DNA from: Tropicibacter sp. R16_0
GTDB taxonomy: Bacteria; Pseudomonadota; Alphaproteobacteria; Rhodobacterales; Rhodobacteraceae
Direction of reading: 5' to 3'
Assembly: GCF_017743935.1 (NCBI RefSeq)
Contig: NZ_JAGHRE010000007.1
Span: 248,001-312,000 of the forward strand
DNA: 64,000 nucleotides
The notes under the pieces were generated by a model. It was not told the DNA's origin and made no database searches. It saw only the letters and a list, made by a program, of their open reading frames with translations. A program made the position numbers and the translations under genes. Below are positions 35,276 to 44,608 of the stretch, one piece after another; the first letter of the stretch is position 1; every line of letters starts with the position of its first letter.

Positions 35276-36262
35276 CTATCGGTTTTCCGACCGACCTGCG
35301 GCATAGATCTGATCTAGGACCTCTTGCACCTGACGGGACAGGGACAAAGGTACCACGCCCGATCCGTTGCCAGCACAGGCGAGGGCAAAGGCATCCACCT
35401 GCTCTTGGTACTGTCGGGCACTCGTGAACCGAAAAACCTGTTGTTGCGCGTTCGTCTGATCGTGGAGAACCACCTCAGCCGCGCCATAGTCGCCTGCGTT
35501 GAATGGTGCGCGCACGTCGATCCAGCCAGTCTCTCCCATGAACCGCATGGATTGATGCAACGCCATCTGTGTCGAGACATGAAAGTTCAGGTTGAAGCCC
35601 TCGAACCGGACAACCGCCTGCGCGTAGATGTCGGTCTCGAATTCGGGCGAGAACTCAACCTGCGCCTCGACACTCAGCGGCACTGATCCGGTGCTCATCA
35701 AGGTTGTGATCACCGGATAAACACCGATGTCCGGCAAAGCGCCACCTCCGGCCTCTAGCTGATTGCGCGTGTTGGCGGGATCAACGTTGTAAAAGGAAAA
35801 CCCACCGGTCACCTGCCGCAAACGCCCGATGGAGCCGTTCTGGATCAGCTCGCGGACCTTGTGCCATTGCGGGTGGTACCAGACCATGTAGGCCTCCGAG
35901 ATCAGAACGTTATTGTCCTGCCCCGCCGCCGCGATCCGGTCGATGTCCGAAGCCTTTAGCGCAATCGGCTTTTCACAGAGAACGTGCTTGCCCGCCTCGG
36001 CCGCGCGAATGGCCCATTCCGTGTGGTGCGACGTGGGCAGCGGGATATAGACGCCATCCACGTCCCGGTCGGCCAGCAGCGCGTCATGACTGTCGTACCA
36101 GCGCGCCGCGCCAAAACGCGTTGCCGCGATTTGCGCCCGGCCCGCGTCCCGGCTTGAAATTGCGTGCAACACGCCGGTTTCGGACCGGGCGATCGCGGGC
36201 AGAACATGCTCTCGCGCAATTTTTGCGGTCGACAAACACCCCCATCGAAACGGCCTGGACAT
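35276..36262 (-). CDS. Gfo/Idh/MocA-family sugar oxidoreductase
   Basis: The 328-residue NAD(P)-dependent protein has an N-terminal Rossmann domain (WGCLSTAKIAREHVLPAI), the catalytic EKP motif at residues 97-99 (CEKPIALKASDID) and a C-terminal alpha/beta substrate domain. It resembles bacterial xylose/glucose dehydrogenases and dimeric dihydrodiol dehydrogenases of this superfamily. It is the last gene of the xylFHG-glk unit, starting three bases after glk, so a sugar or sugar-derived substrate is likely. The exact reaction is unknown. Confidence 0.88.
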   Translation of the reverse strand: MSRPFRWGCLSTAKIAREHVLPAIARSETGVLHAISSRDAGRAQIAATRFGAARWYDSHDALLADRDVDGVYIPLPTSHHTEWAIRAAEAGKHVLCEKPIALKASDIDRIAAAGQDNNVLISEAYMVWYHPQWHKVRELIQNGSIGRLRQVTGGFSFYNVDPANTRNQLEAGGGALPDIGVYPVITTLMSTGSVPLSVEAQVEFSPEFETDIYAQAVVRFEGFNLNFHVSTQMALHQSMRFMGETGWIDVRAPFNAGDYGAAEVVLHDQTNAQQQVFRFTSARQYQEQVDAFALACAGNGSGVVPLSLSRQVQEVLDQIYAAGRSENR

Positions 36263-36265
36263 GAT

Positions 36266-37180
36266 CTAACCCCTTTCGAAAAACTGTGCAGCCCCGATCA
36301 ACGCGGCCAGATCGTCCGCGATCACATGCACCGGGACCTGAGCGACCTGCTCGTGAAACGGGCCGTCATTCAGAAACGCCGCAACAAAGGCATCCCGCGC
36401 ACCCGAGCCCAGCACGCCTCGCGCCGCTCCGCCCGCGAAATGGATGCCGCCAAAGGGCAGGTACTGAAACACCAACTCTCGTGAAAAACAGCCCAGCAGA
36501 CGGGCCAGAAGCGTCACGGCTTCGCTGGCAGATTGGCAATCGCCGGCATCAGCAGCCGCTATGATCTGTGCTCCCGACAGCGACCGCCCCGTCATCTCCT
36601 GATAGAGCCGCGACAGTCCTCGCCCGGACAGGACCGCCTCGTTTGTGGTGAAATGCGCGGCGCCCTCCCCCAAAGCGTCCCGCAACACCGATCCGACACT
36701 GGAGGGCAGGCTGGCGTGGCCCAGCTCGGCTTCCATCACCGCGCCGTCGCACAGCAGGCAGACGTTGAAGCCTGTGCCGACCCCTGCCACCACCTTTTGT
36801 GCGTTCAACGGTTGATCCGCACCAGACAGCAAGATCGAGTGCTGCCCCTCTGCCAGATGCGGCAGGGCGTGGCCCAAGGCGACAAGATCGTTGATCAGGA
36901 AAACCTTGGGTGCCCCCGGAAGGGACTTGCCCAATTGCGCGCTGTCAAATGACCAATCCCGGTTCGTCAACTTGGCCCGGGTCGAGGTCACCGGTCCCGC
37001 AACCGCGATCACTGCGCCGGTCAACGAGGTCGCGGCGACGTCTGACAGATACTTCGCCACCACAGCGTCGAACGAAGGGTAAGCGTCATTCTCATACCGG
37101 CTGATCTGTGTCACGACACCCCGATCGGACATGCCGATCCGCGTGTTCGTGCCACCGACATCTGCCACAAGAACACTCAT
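36266..37180 (-). CDS. glk: Glucokinase
   Basis: This 304-residue kinase phosphorylates glucose with ATP in the cytosol. The N-terminal phosphate-binding loop is VLVADVGGTNTRIG; FLINDLVALGHALP holds the catalytic aspartate, followed by GVGTGFNVCLL and LPFGGIHFAGGAARG. It belongs to the Glk (bacterial glucokinase) family rather than being a ROK regulator, as it has no DNA-binding domain. It sits ten bases after xylG in the transporter operon, suggesting that the ABC importer may also serve glucose. Confidence 0.9.
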   Translation of the reverse strand: MSVLVADVGGTNTRIGMSDRGVVTQISRYENDAYPSFDAVVAKYLSDVAATSLTGAVIAVAGPVTSTRAKLTNRDWSFDSAQLGKSLPGAPKVFLINDLVALGHALPHLAEGQHSILLSGADQPLNAQKVVAGVGTGFNVCLLCDGAVMEAELGHASLPSSVGSVLRDALGEGAAHFTTNEAVLSGRGLSRLYQEMTGRSLSGAQIIAAADAGDCQSASEAVTLLARLLGCFSRELVFQYLPFGGIHFAGGAARGVLGSGARDAFVAAFLNDGPFHEQVAQVPVHVIADDLAALIGAAQFFERG

Positions 37181-37190
37181 GACAGGCCCC

Positions 37191-37970
37191 TCATTCCGCC
37201 TCGCTGGAACCGGGTTGCTTGCCCAGGATGATCATTCCAAGTAGGTCATCGTCGGTGACTTCATTGACATCCACAGTGCCCACCAGCTTACCGTTTTTCA
37301 TCACGCTGGCCCGATCGCACAGCTCCATGACGTCGTGGATGTCATGGCTGATCAGAAAGATGCCGATCCCTTCGGCCTTGAGCTGCTGGATCAGCTCAGA
37401 CACCATTTGGGTTTCATGCGGGCCAAGCGCCGCCGTAGGCTCGTCCATGATCAGGATGCGGGCATCGAAGTAGACTGCTCGGGCAATGGCCACCGATTGC
37501 CGTTGGCCACCTGACAGCGCCGAGACGGGTTCCGCGAATTTTTTGAAGTTCGGGTTGAGCCGCCCCATGATCTTGCGACACTCGGATTCCATCGCATCAT
37601 CATCGACCAACCCGAATGAGGTGACCAGTTCACGTCCCAGAAACAGGTTGCTGGCGGCATCCAGATTGTCGGCCAGCGCCAGCGTCTGATAGATCGTCTC
37701 GATCTTGTGAGCGCGGGCATCGCGGGGGTTGTTGATCTCGACCTTTTGACCATTGATCAGGATCTCGCCGCTGTCGCCTTGATACGCGCCCGACAGGATT
37801 TTGATCAGCGTGGATTTACCAGCACCGTTGTGACCCAAAAGGCCCACAACCTCGCCCGGATAGAGGTCGACGCTGACGTGATCGACGGCATGGACACCGC
37901 CGAACGAGATGCAGATGTCGCGCATTTCGACCAGCGGGGTCTGATCGCGATTGATGTCGGATTTGGCCAT
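37191..37970 (-). CDS. xylG: Sugar ABC transporter ATP-binding protein, single domain
   Basis: The 259-residue ATPase energises sugar import. Walker A is at residues 46-54 (GHNGAGKST), the signature LSGGQRQ at 152-158 and Walker B ILIMDEP at 172-178. Classical XylG has two ATPase domains and about 510 residues; this one has a single domain, so it should act as a homodimer, as in FrcA-type systems. The ATG overlaps the xylH stop (TGATG). Substrate inferred from xylF. Confidence 0.93.
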   Translation of the reverse strand: MAKSDINRDQTPLVEMRDICISFGGVHAVDHVSVDLYPGEVVGLLGHNGAGKSTLIKILSGAYQGDSGEILINGQKVEINNPRDARAHKIETIYQTLALADNLDAASNLFLGRELVTSFGLVDDDAMESECRKIMGRLNPNFKKFAEPVSALSGGQRQSVAIARAVYFDARILIMDEPTAALGPHETQMVSELIQQLKAEGIGIFLISHDIHDVMELCDRASVMKNGKLVGTVDVNEVTDDDLLGMIILGKQPGSSEAE

Positions 37971-39268
37971 CAGCTCTCTCCCGTCTTCTTGCGATAGATG
38001 ATGTCGATCAGCACAGCCAGCACCAGAACCGCGCCCACGACGATGTTCTGCAGCGGCGCATCAACGCCAACCATCGCCATACCCGATTGCAGCGACTGCA
38101 TGATCAACGCCCCCAGAATGGCGCCGTGAATGGTGCCCAGACCACCCGCCAAAGCCGTGCCGCCGATAACAGCTGCCGCAATCACGCGCAGTTCGTCCAG
38201 CGTGCCGATGTCATTGGAGTGGTTGGTCAGACGGGCCGAGGCCACCACTGCGGAAATCGCGCACAAGGCTCCCATCAGTGCAAAGATCTTGACAGTCAGC
38301 CAGCGGGTGTTGATCCCCGAAAGCTCTGCCGCATCCGGGTTGCCGCCAGTGGCAAAGATATAGCGGCCCAAACGGGTGCGCTTGGCCAGGATGGTCATTG
38401 CGATCGCGATGAAGATCAGCAACAGAACCGAGATCGGGATGCCATAGGATTGTGTGAACCCTTCGGGCATGACCTCGCCCCGCGCCTCGAACATGCGCTG
38501 CAACTTGCGGGTCGGCACCTCATAGGCGTTCAGGATCGCAACGAAGCCCAGGATCGCGGCGGTGATGATACCTGCCAAGACGCCTTCGGCCCACATCGGT
38601 TTCACGGTGAACCCGTGTTTGATCTTGTTCCGGCGGCTGTTCCACAGACCGTACAGGGCGCCAGCCACGGCCAAGAGGCCCAGTATCCATGAGCCGGTCG
38701 CGCCCAGGGTGCCGTTGATGCCCCCGAATTTCTGGAACGTCGGGTCCAACGGGCCAATGGTTTTGCCGCTGGTCAGGTACCAGCCAACGTTGCGCCAGAC
38801 CAACAGGCCACCCAAGGTGACGATGAAGGCGGGAATGGTCAGATAGCCGATCATCCAGCCATGGAAGGCCCCGATCAGCGTACCAACCAGCAGGCCCACC
38901 CCGATCGAAATCCAGGGGATCAGCGGATGTCCCAGACCCAGGCCCAACACGTTCGGCAGGAACTGCGTCTGCGTCATTGCCATCACAGCCGAGCATGTGG
39001 CCAGCAGCGCACCTACGCTCAGGTCGATGTGGCGGGTGACGATGACAAACACCATTCCGGTTGCCATGATCGCAACGGATACGGTCTGGATCGTCAGGTT
39101 AAAGATGTTTCGCGGTGTCAGGAACCGCCCGCCGGTGACCAAGTCGAACCCGATGCACAGAACGGCAAAAGCGCCGATCATGCCCAAGAGCCGCAAATCC
39201 AGCTCGAGCGTTTGCACGATGTTTTTCTTGGAGGGTGCCGGGGACAGATCCGCCTCAGAATGGGTCAT
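37970..39268 (-). CDS. xylH: Xylose-type ABC transporter permease
   Basis: The 432-residue inner-membrane protein has about ten or more hydrophobic segments and the carbohydrate-uptake-2 permease signatures [20 protein letters not shown] and [19 protein letters not shown], plus [20 protein letters not shown]. The start at 39268 has AGGACATCCC upstream; an earlier ATG at 39307 is unlikely. It is the second gene of xylFHG, with a stable hairpin between it and xylF. Confidence 0.93.
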   Translation of the reverse strand: MTHSEADLSPAPSKKNIVQTLELDLRLLGMIGAFAVLCIGFDLVTGGRFLTPRNIFNLTIQTVSVAIMATGMVFVIVTRHIDLSVGALLATCSAVMAMTQTQFLPNVLGLGLGHPLIPWISIGVGLLVGTLIGAFHGWMIGYLTIPAFIVTLGGLLVWRNVGWYLTSGKTIGPLDPTFQKFGGINGTLGATGSWILGLLAVAGALYGLWNSRRNKIKHGFTVKPMWAEGVLAGIITAAILGFVAILNAYEVPTRKLQRMFEARGEVMPEGFTQSYGIPISVLLLIFIAIAMTILAKRTRLGRYIFATGGNPDAAELSGINTRWLTVKIFALMGALCAISAVVASARLTNHSNDIGTLDELRVIAAAVIGGTALAGGLGTIHGAILGALIMQSLQSGMAMVGVDAPLQNIVVGAVLVLAVLIDIIYRKKTGES

Positions 39269-39292
39269 GGGATGTCCTGCAGATTTTGGTGC

Positions 39293-39322
39293 TTCCCCCC
39301 GCCGCACAAACGGCGGAGGGAA
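39293..39322 (-). terminator. Intercistronic hairpin between xylF and xylH
   Basis: On the transcribed strand a 12-bp stem (TTCCCTCCGCCG / CGGCGGGGGGAA with one wobble pair) encloses a 6-base loop, 18 bases after the xylF stop. Similar hairpins in sugar importer operons reduce readthrough or protect the binding-protein message, so that more binding protein than permease is made. Confidence 0.6.
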
Positions 39323-39340
39323 ACGATGTGAGTGGTGTCT

Positions 39341-40369
39341 TTAGTTACAGGGGGTCGGACCGGCGGTCACGCCCTGACACAGTGCTTCCTTGGTGATCCA
39401 CTGAGCGTCGACAACGTCGGACAGGTTCTCTTTGGTCACCGGCAGAGGGGCAAGGAACATGGCGCTCATCTTGGTGCCGCCGGGCGAGGTCCAGTCATCT
39501 GCACCGCCAATGGCGTTCATCTTGACGCCGTCGGCCAGCGAAACAGCGATGCTTGCTGCAGCCTTGCCCAGATCACGCGCGTCTTTCCACACCGATACCG
39601 TCTGCGTACCCTTGGCGACACGGTTCAGCGCGGCGTGATCACCATCCTGACCCGAAACCGGAATTCCTTCCATGCCTTGTGCGGTCAGCGCGGCCACAAC
39701 GCCGCCTGCTGTGCCGTCGTTCGAGGCAACAACCGCATCCACGCCGTTGTCTTGCGCGGTCAGGATCTGCTCCATGTTGCGCTGTGCGTTGGCGGGAAGC
39801 CAGCCATCGGTATAGGCCTCGGCCACGATGGTAATGTCACCAGCATCGATCGCGTCTTGCAGCACCTCTTGCTGACCACCACGCAGGAAGTCGGCGTTGG
39901 GGTCGGTGGGCGAGCCCTTGATCATGACATAGCGGCCCTTAGGCATCGCTTCGAGCACGGCACGCGCCTGCATCCGGCCTACTTCGACGTTATCGAAGGT
40001 CAGGTAGAACGCGCGCGGGTCTTCAATCAGACGGTCATAACCGATGACAGGAATACCCTCGTCCGCTGCGGCCTGAACTGCGGGGCCAATGGCCTGCGCG
40101 TCCTGGGCCAAAATGATCAAAGCATCCGCGCCTTGCGCGATCAGGCTTTCGACATCCGACAGCTGCTTGGCGGATGAGCTTTGAGCGTCCGCCGAAATGT
40201 ATTGCGCGCCCTTGGATTCCAGCTCGGCCTTGATCGCCGCCTCGTCGGTCTTCCAACGCTCTTCCTGGAAATTCGACCAGCTGACGCCAATGACGATGTC
40301 ATCGGCCCAGGCCGCGGTGCTGATGATTGCGCCGGCGACGACGGCCGTCGCGGTTGCAAAGAATTTCAT
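39341..40369 (-). CDS. xylF: Xylose ABC transporter substrate-binding protein
   Basis: The 342-residue periplasmic protein has a signal peptide (cleaved after WA in STAAWADD). Two lobes follow the D-xylose-binding protein pattern: EERWKTDEAAI, LIILAQDAQAIGPAVQAA, IGYDRLIEDPRAFYLTFDN, DGWLPANAQRNMEQIL and AVVASNDGTAGG. These match E. coli XylF well, so D-xylose is the favoured ligand. A perfect GGGAGGA site precedes the ATG. It is the first gene of the operon and divergent from xylR. Confidence 0.95.
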   Translation of the reverse strand: MKFFATATAVVAGAIISTAAWADDIVIGVSWSNFQEERWKTDEAAIKAELESKGAQYISADAQSSSAKQLSDVESLIAQGADALIILAQDAQAIGPAVQAAADEGIPVIGYDRLIEDPRAFYLTFDNVEVGRMQARAVLEAMPKGRYVMIKGSPTDPNADFLRGGQQEVLQDAIDAGDITIVAEAYTDGWLPANAQRNMEQILTAQDNGVDAVVASNDGTAGGVVAALTAQGMEGIPVSGQDGDHAALNRVAKGTQTVSVWKDARDLGKAAASIAVSLADGVKMNAIGGADDWTSPGGTKMSAMFLAPLPVTKENLSDVVDAQWITKEALCQGVTAGPTPCN

Positions 40370-40445
40370 GTTGTCCTCCCAAACAAAGATGGCCCTGCGC
40401 AATTCATGGTCCTCGTGCGTGGCCTGTTCCACAATCGTGATGTAT

Positions 40446-40468
40446 TTTAATTTGAAAATCAAATTAAA
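40446..40468. promoter_or_regulatory. Candidate XylR operator, xylF-xylR promoter
   Basis: A perfect 10-bp inverted repeat, TTTAATTTGA / TCAAATTAAA with spacer AAA, lies between the divergent xylF and xylR genes. A near-identical 23-bp site precedes xylB at 48330-48352. ROK repressors use AT-rich palindromes of this size. Binding is inferred. Confidence 0.75.
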
Positions 40469-40576
40469 TCGAATAGGCTGGGAAAAATCTTACAAAGCTG
40501 GCACGGTTTGTTCAGCAATACCGACGGGTTTTCGCCCGATAACGCGTCGGCACAAGATCAAGGAGGCGGCAAACAA

Positions 40577-41782
40577 ATGGCTGTTTTGCAAAGAGAATAT
40601 GGCCGCCGCGCCCTGATGTCGGAAATCCGGAAAGCCGGGCGCATTCCACGCATCGAACTGTCCGAGCGCACCGGCATCAGCCGCGCAACAGTCACCACAA
40701 TCACCGCCGAGCTACTGCAACACGGGTTGATCGAAGAGGTCGCTCGCGAAGATGGCAGCACGGATTCCCGCCGTGGCCGACCCCGTGTCGACCTTAAGAT
40801 TCGCGGTGCAGCCCGGTTGGTAGCGGGCGTTAAAATCTCGCATCTCAAACTGTCTTTGGTGTTGTTGGATTTCGAAGGTCAGCAGTTAGAATGCATTGAA
40901 CGCGATCTGGATCAGAGCGTGCACGCCCCTGATGCGCTGGCCATTCGGATCACCCAAGCCGTTCGCGAATTGGCCGAGACCGCGGGTCACACTATGGAAG
41001 ATGTTTCAGGGGTGGGTATCGGCATCGCGGGTGTCGTGGATGCCGAAAACGGGTTCGTCTACTGGTCGCCCTCTCTGGACACACGCAATGTCGAATTCAG
41101 CCAATTGGCCAGTCAGCACCTGGGCCTTCCTGCGTTCGTCGACAATGACGCCAATCTGGTGGCCTTTGCCGAATACAGCTTTGGTTTGGCGCGCGGGGTG
41201 CCCGATTTTCTTGTGGTCACAATTGAAAGCGGGGTCGGCCTTGGCCTGATGATCGATGGCGAGCTTTATCGCGGCACGCGCGGGTGCGGGGCCGAATTCG
41301 GTCACACCAAGGTGCATCTGAATGGGGCGCTCTGCCGTTGTGGTCAGCGCGGCTGTCTTGAGGCTTATGTCGCCGATTACGCCCTTCTGCGCGAAGCAAC
41401 GCTGACATCGGATGCCGACACTTCGGCCGATCCCAGCCATCGGATCGAGGCGCTGTTGAATGCCGCCCGCAATGGTGACCCAACGGCGCGCAGTGTCGTG
41501 GACCGGGCCGGGCAGTACTTTGCCATGGGCCTTGCCAACCTTGCCAATATCTTTGACCCCGCCCTGATCATTCTGGCAGGCGAACAGATGCAGTTCGACC
41601 ACCTGTACGAGGACGCGGTGATCGAAGCGATGCGCAAATCCATCATTCGGGTTGACCGCGACCCGCCCGAGGTGGTGGTTCACAAATGGGGTGACCTGAT
41701 GTGGGCCAAGGGCGGGGCCGCATACGCGCTCGATCGCGTGTCGGACCTTGCCCTGGATGAGATGAGCGACAATGCGGCCTGA
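40577..41782 (+). CDS. xylR: ROK-family xylose repressor
   Basis: The 401-residue protein has an N-terminal winged helix-turn-helix (RIPRIELSERTGISRATVTT) and a C-terminal ROK kinase-like domain with VDNDANLVAFAEYSFGLARG and the zinc motif CRCGQRGCLEAY. ROK repressors release DNA on binding sugar. The ATG at 40577 has an AAGGAGG site upstream; a start at 40508 is less likely. Divergent from xylF and overlapping the next gene by 11 bases, it should control both xyl arms through the two matching operators. Confidence 0.92.
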   Translation: MAVLQREYGRRALMSEIRKAGRIPRIELSERTGISRATVTTITAELLQHGLIEEVAREDGSTDSRRGRPRVDLKIRGAARLVAGVKISHLKLSLVLLDFEGQQLECIERDLDQSVHAPDALAIRITQAVRELAETAGHTMEDVSGVGIGIAGVVDAENGFVYWSPSLDTRNVEFSQLASQHLGLPAFVDNDANLVAFAEYSFGLARGVPDFLVVTIESGVGLGLMIDGELYRGTRGCGAEFGHTKVHLNGALCRCGQRGCLEAYVADYALLREATLTSDADTSADPSHRIEALLNAARNGDPTARSVVDRAGQYFAMGLANLANIFDPALIILAGEQMQFDHLYEDAVIEAMRKSIIRVDRDPPEVVVHKWGDLMWAKGGAAYALDRVSDLALDEMSDNAA

Positions 41783-43310
41783 AATCCTGGTTTTGACCCT
41801 GATGGCCACACCTGTCGTGGCCGACGTTGCCTTCACTCCGATCGACGTGCCTGAACACCGCTACACCGGTGGCTGGGAGCACTTTGTCGGCGGTGGGCTG
41901 GCCAGTTTCGATTGCAACGGCGACACCCTGCCCGAGCTGTTCGCAGCCGGTGGAGAGACCCCGGCCCTTCTGTTGCGCAACACCTCGGAGCCCAGTGGTG
42001 TCGTCCGGTTTGAAGCAGACACATCCGAGATTTTGGCCCAAACAGGTGTGATTGGGGCCTACCCGCTGGATATCGACGCGGATGGGCACATGGATCTGGC
42101 CATCCTGCGGGTGGGGGAAAACAGGTTGCTCAAGGGCGGACCGGACTGCAGTTTTGCCCCCTTTGATCTGGGTTTTGCCAGCGATGACCGCTGGACAACC
42201 GCCTTTGCCGCAACGTGGGAAGGTGGGCAAGATCTGCCCACACTGGCTTTTGGCAACTATGTGGATCGCGCCAACCCCGACGGGCCCTTTCGGGCATGTG
42301 ACATCAATCTGCTCTACCGCCCGGACGGGGACAGCTACGGCATACCAGTTGCATTGGAGCCCGGGTTTTGTCCGCTTTCGATGCTGTTCAGCGATTGGAG
42401 TGGCAGCGGAAATGCCGATCTGCGCGTCAGCAACGACCGCCACTATTATGTCGACGGCGGGGCCGAGCAGCTGTGGCAAATGGCACCGGACTTGCGCCTT
42501 TATGACCAGGAAGACGGCTGGCAGGACCACAAGCTTTGGGGCATGGGCATTGCCGCGCGCGATCTGAACCATGACGGGCGGCAAGAGGTGTTTCTGACCT
42601 CAATGGGCGACCAGCGCTTGCAACGGCTGACAGGGCCGGGCCCGAAGTTCGAGGATGTTCCCTATGATCTGGGCACGACGGCGCATCGCCCCTACAGCGG
42701 TGGGGATGGCCGTCCCTCGACCGGATGGCACGTGGCCTTTGGGGACGTGCAGAATGATGGGTTGGATGATGTGTTCATCGCCAAGGGCAATGTCGAGCAG
42801 ATGCCGGGCAGCGCCATGGATGATCCCAACAACCTGCTGATCCAGGCCAAAAACGGGACTTTTGTCGAAGCTGGCGAAACCGCAGGTCTGGCCAGCCTGC
42901 ATCGTGGACGCGGCGCTGTCATGACCGATCTGAACGCTGACGGGCTGCTGGACATCGCAGTGGTCAACCGACGCGCCCCGCTAGAGGTCTGGCAGAACGT
43001 GACCCCGGACACCGGCGCTTGGGTGGCCCTGTCGATTGTTCAACCCGGCCCAAACCGCAATGGCGTTGGCGGCTGGATCGAGGTCACAAGCGACCCTGTC
43101 ACGGGTCCCTGGATGTCGCGCGAGATCACCCGGGGGGGCGGGCACGCAGGCGGCAGCGCGGGGTTCGAGCATTTTGGGTTGGGCGCAACGGACACCGCCT
43201 TTGTCCGCGTGACATGGCCGGACGGCACCACAAGTCAGGCCGTGGAAATAACGCCAAATCAGGCTGTCATTCTCAATCGCATCGGCAACGGGTTCGAGAT
43301 CGCGAACTGA
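41772..43310 (+). CDS. CRTAC1/ASPIC-UnbV-type secreted repeat protein
   Basis: The 512-residue protein has a signal peptide (cleavage near VVA). It contains several FG-GAP/VCBS-type calcium-binding units (FDCNGDTLPELFAA, DIDADGHMDLAILR, DLNHDGRQEVFLTS, DLNADGLLDIAVVN) of a seven-bladed propeller, and a C-terminal ASPIC/UnbV module (ITRGGGHAGGSAGFEHFGLG). The start overlaps the xylR stop by 11 bases, so it is coupled to xylR. Its convergent neighbour is a di-haem peroxidase; the pair may cooperate outside the cytosol. Biochemical role unknown. Confidence 0.88.
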   Translation: MRPEILVLTLMATPVVADVAFTPIDVPEHRYTGGWEHFVGGGLASFDCNGDTLPELFAAGGETPALLLRNTSEPSGVVRFEADTSEILAQTGVIGAYPLDIDADGHMDLAILRVGENRLLKGGPDCSFAPFDLGFASDDRWTTAFAATWEGGQDLPTLAFGNYVDRANPDGPFRACDINLLYRPDGDSYGIPVALEPGFCPLSMLFSDWSGSGNADLRVSNDRHYYVDGGAEQLWQMAPDLRLYDQEDGWQDHKLWGMGIAARDLNHDGRQEVFLTSMGDQRLQRLTGPGPKFEDVPYDLGTTAHRPYSGGDGRPSTGWHVAFGDVQNDGLDDVFIAKGNVEQMPGSAMDDPNNLLIQAKNGTFVEAGETAGLASLHRGRGAVMTDLNADGLLDIAVVNRRAPLEVWQNVTPDTGAWVALSIVQPGPNRNGVGGWIEVTSDPVTGPWMSREITRGGGHAGGSAGFEHFGLGATDTAFVRVTWPDGTTSQAVEITPNQAVILNRIGNGFEIAN

Positions 43311-43312
43311 AC

Positions 43313-44608
43313 CTACTTCTCGACGGTCAAACCACTGGGCACGGAGTCCGGCACACCCAATCGCCCTTTGAGCGCAGTTTCGTCGGTCAAGGCCCCCAGA
43401 AAGGCCAAGAGATCGGCGATCTGGTCATCCGTCAACTGTCGCGCATGCAGAGCATTGGCCCGCGCAATATCGTCGACCTCGCGACCCTGGGTCATCAGAA
43501 CATGGTCGGTCTCGAACACCTCTCCAGGCAGAACCGCTTGTTCCGGAGTGTAGTCTTGCAAGCTTTGGGCCGGGTCCAAATGATGCCGGATCACCGCGTC
43601 CAGCGTCGCATAGGCCCCCGCATGCCCATAAGGCGCGGTCTGGGTCACGTTGCGCAGCGATGGCGTGCGAAAAGCAAACGCGTCCTCGGACCTGCCTGTC
43701 ACCCGCATCCGGCCAACATCGCGGTTGTGGCGCTCAAAACGAGCCGCCTTGCCCGGTCCGATCTGCGGCATGGCGATGGCGTGGAACCCGTGATCGGTCT
43801 GGAACCGGCCAGAATGGCAGGACGCACAGCCCGCCTCACCATAAAACAGCGTCATTCCGCGCAGTTCGGCAGCACTCAGAATGCCCTCTCCTCGCAGATG
43901 CCGGTCAAAGGGGCTGTCATCGGCGCGCCATTCAAAGGCGATGAAGGCTGCGATCATGTTCGAGATGTCGGTGAATGCGATGGGCCGCTCCCCAATCACC
44001 TGATCGAACCGGTCGCGGTACTCTGGCAGCGCCTCAACGCGCTTGGATAGGATATCCCAAGCGCCACCGGGACCGGTCAGGAACCCTTGCCGCACCGCCT
44101 GTGCCACTTCGTTTTCCGAATAGTGCCCGGCCATCTCGTCGCCCGAAAGCACCGGGAACATGGTCTGGGCGCTCAGGACCGAAGCAAACCCCTGCTCCAT
44201 CTCGGCCCCAAGCGGTGTGCGGATGCCCGACGGGCGGGTCTCGTCGACCTCAAGCCGCCCGTCGTGAAAGAACGATGTGAACTCGGTCGCGCCCAGATTG
44301 AACAGCGCGGGCGAGTTGCGGGGGATGCGCTGTTCGGGACGGTTCTTGGCGTCGAACACCCGGTCCGGCCCCAGACCGACGCCGCCGTCCCCGATCCCTA
44401 GCGACACCCCATCAGATGTTGCAAAACGCGGGTGGTGACAGGTGGCGCATGACACCGTGCGACTGCCGCTGAGGACCGGATCGTAGAATAACAGATGCCC
44501 CAATTCGACCTCGACCATGTCAAGCGGCGGAAACACGGGCTCGGCCACTGGGAGCTCTTCGGCCCATGCGGACGTGCTCAAACAGAGGGCAATCAAATAA
44601 CGGATCAT
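43313..44608 (-). CDS. Di-haem cytochrome c peroxidase (CCP/MauG family)
   Basis: The 431-residue periplasmic protein has a signal peptide (cleaved after AWA). Two haem c motifs are present: Cys54-Ala-Thr-Cys-His58 and Cys261-Ala-Ser-Cys-His265. The family reduces hydrogen peroxide or, in MauG-like members, oxidises protein or small substrates. Its ATG overlaps the galM stop (ATGA), making it the last gene of the xylB-xylA-galM operon. A peroxidase in a xylose operon is unusual; it ends two bases from the convergent CRTAC1-type gene. Confidence 0.9.
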   Translation of the reverse strand: MIRYLIALCLSTSAWAEELPVAEPVFPPLDMVEVELGHLLFYDPVLSGSRTVSCATCHHPRFATSDGVSLGIGDGGVGLGPDRVFDAKNRPEQRIPRNSPALFNLGATEFTSFFHDGRLEVDETRPSGIRTPLGAEMEQGFASVLSAQTMFPVLSGDEMAGHYSENEVAQAVRQGFLTGPGGAWDILSKRVEALPEYRDRFDQVIGERPIAFTDISNMIAAFIAFEWRADDSPFDRHLRGEGILSAAELRGMTLFYGEAGCASCHSGRFQTDHGFHAIAMPQIGPGKAARFERHNRDVGRMRVTGRSEDAFAFRTPSLRNVTQTAPYGHAGAYATLDAVIRHHLDPAQSLQDYTPEQAVLPGEVFETDHVLMTQGREVDDIARANALHARQLTDDQIADLLAFLGALTDETALKGRLGVPDSVPSGLTVEK

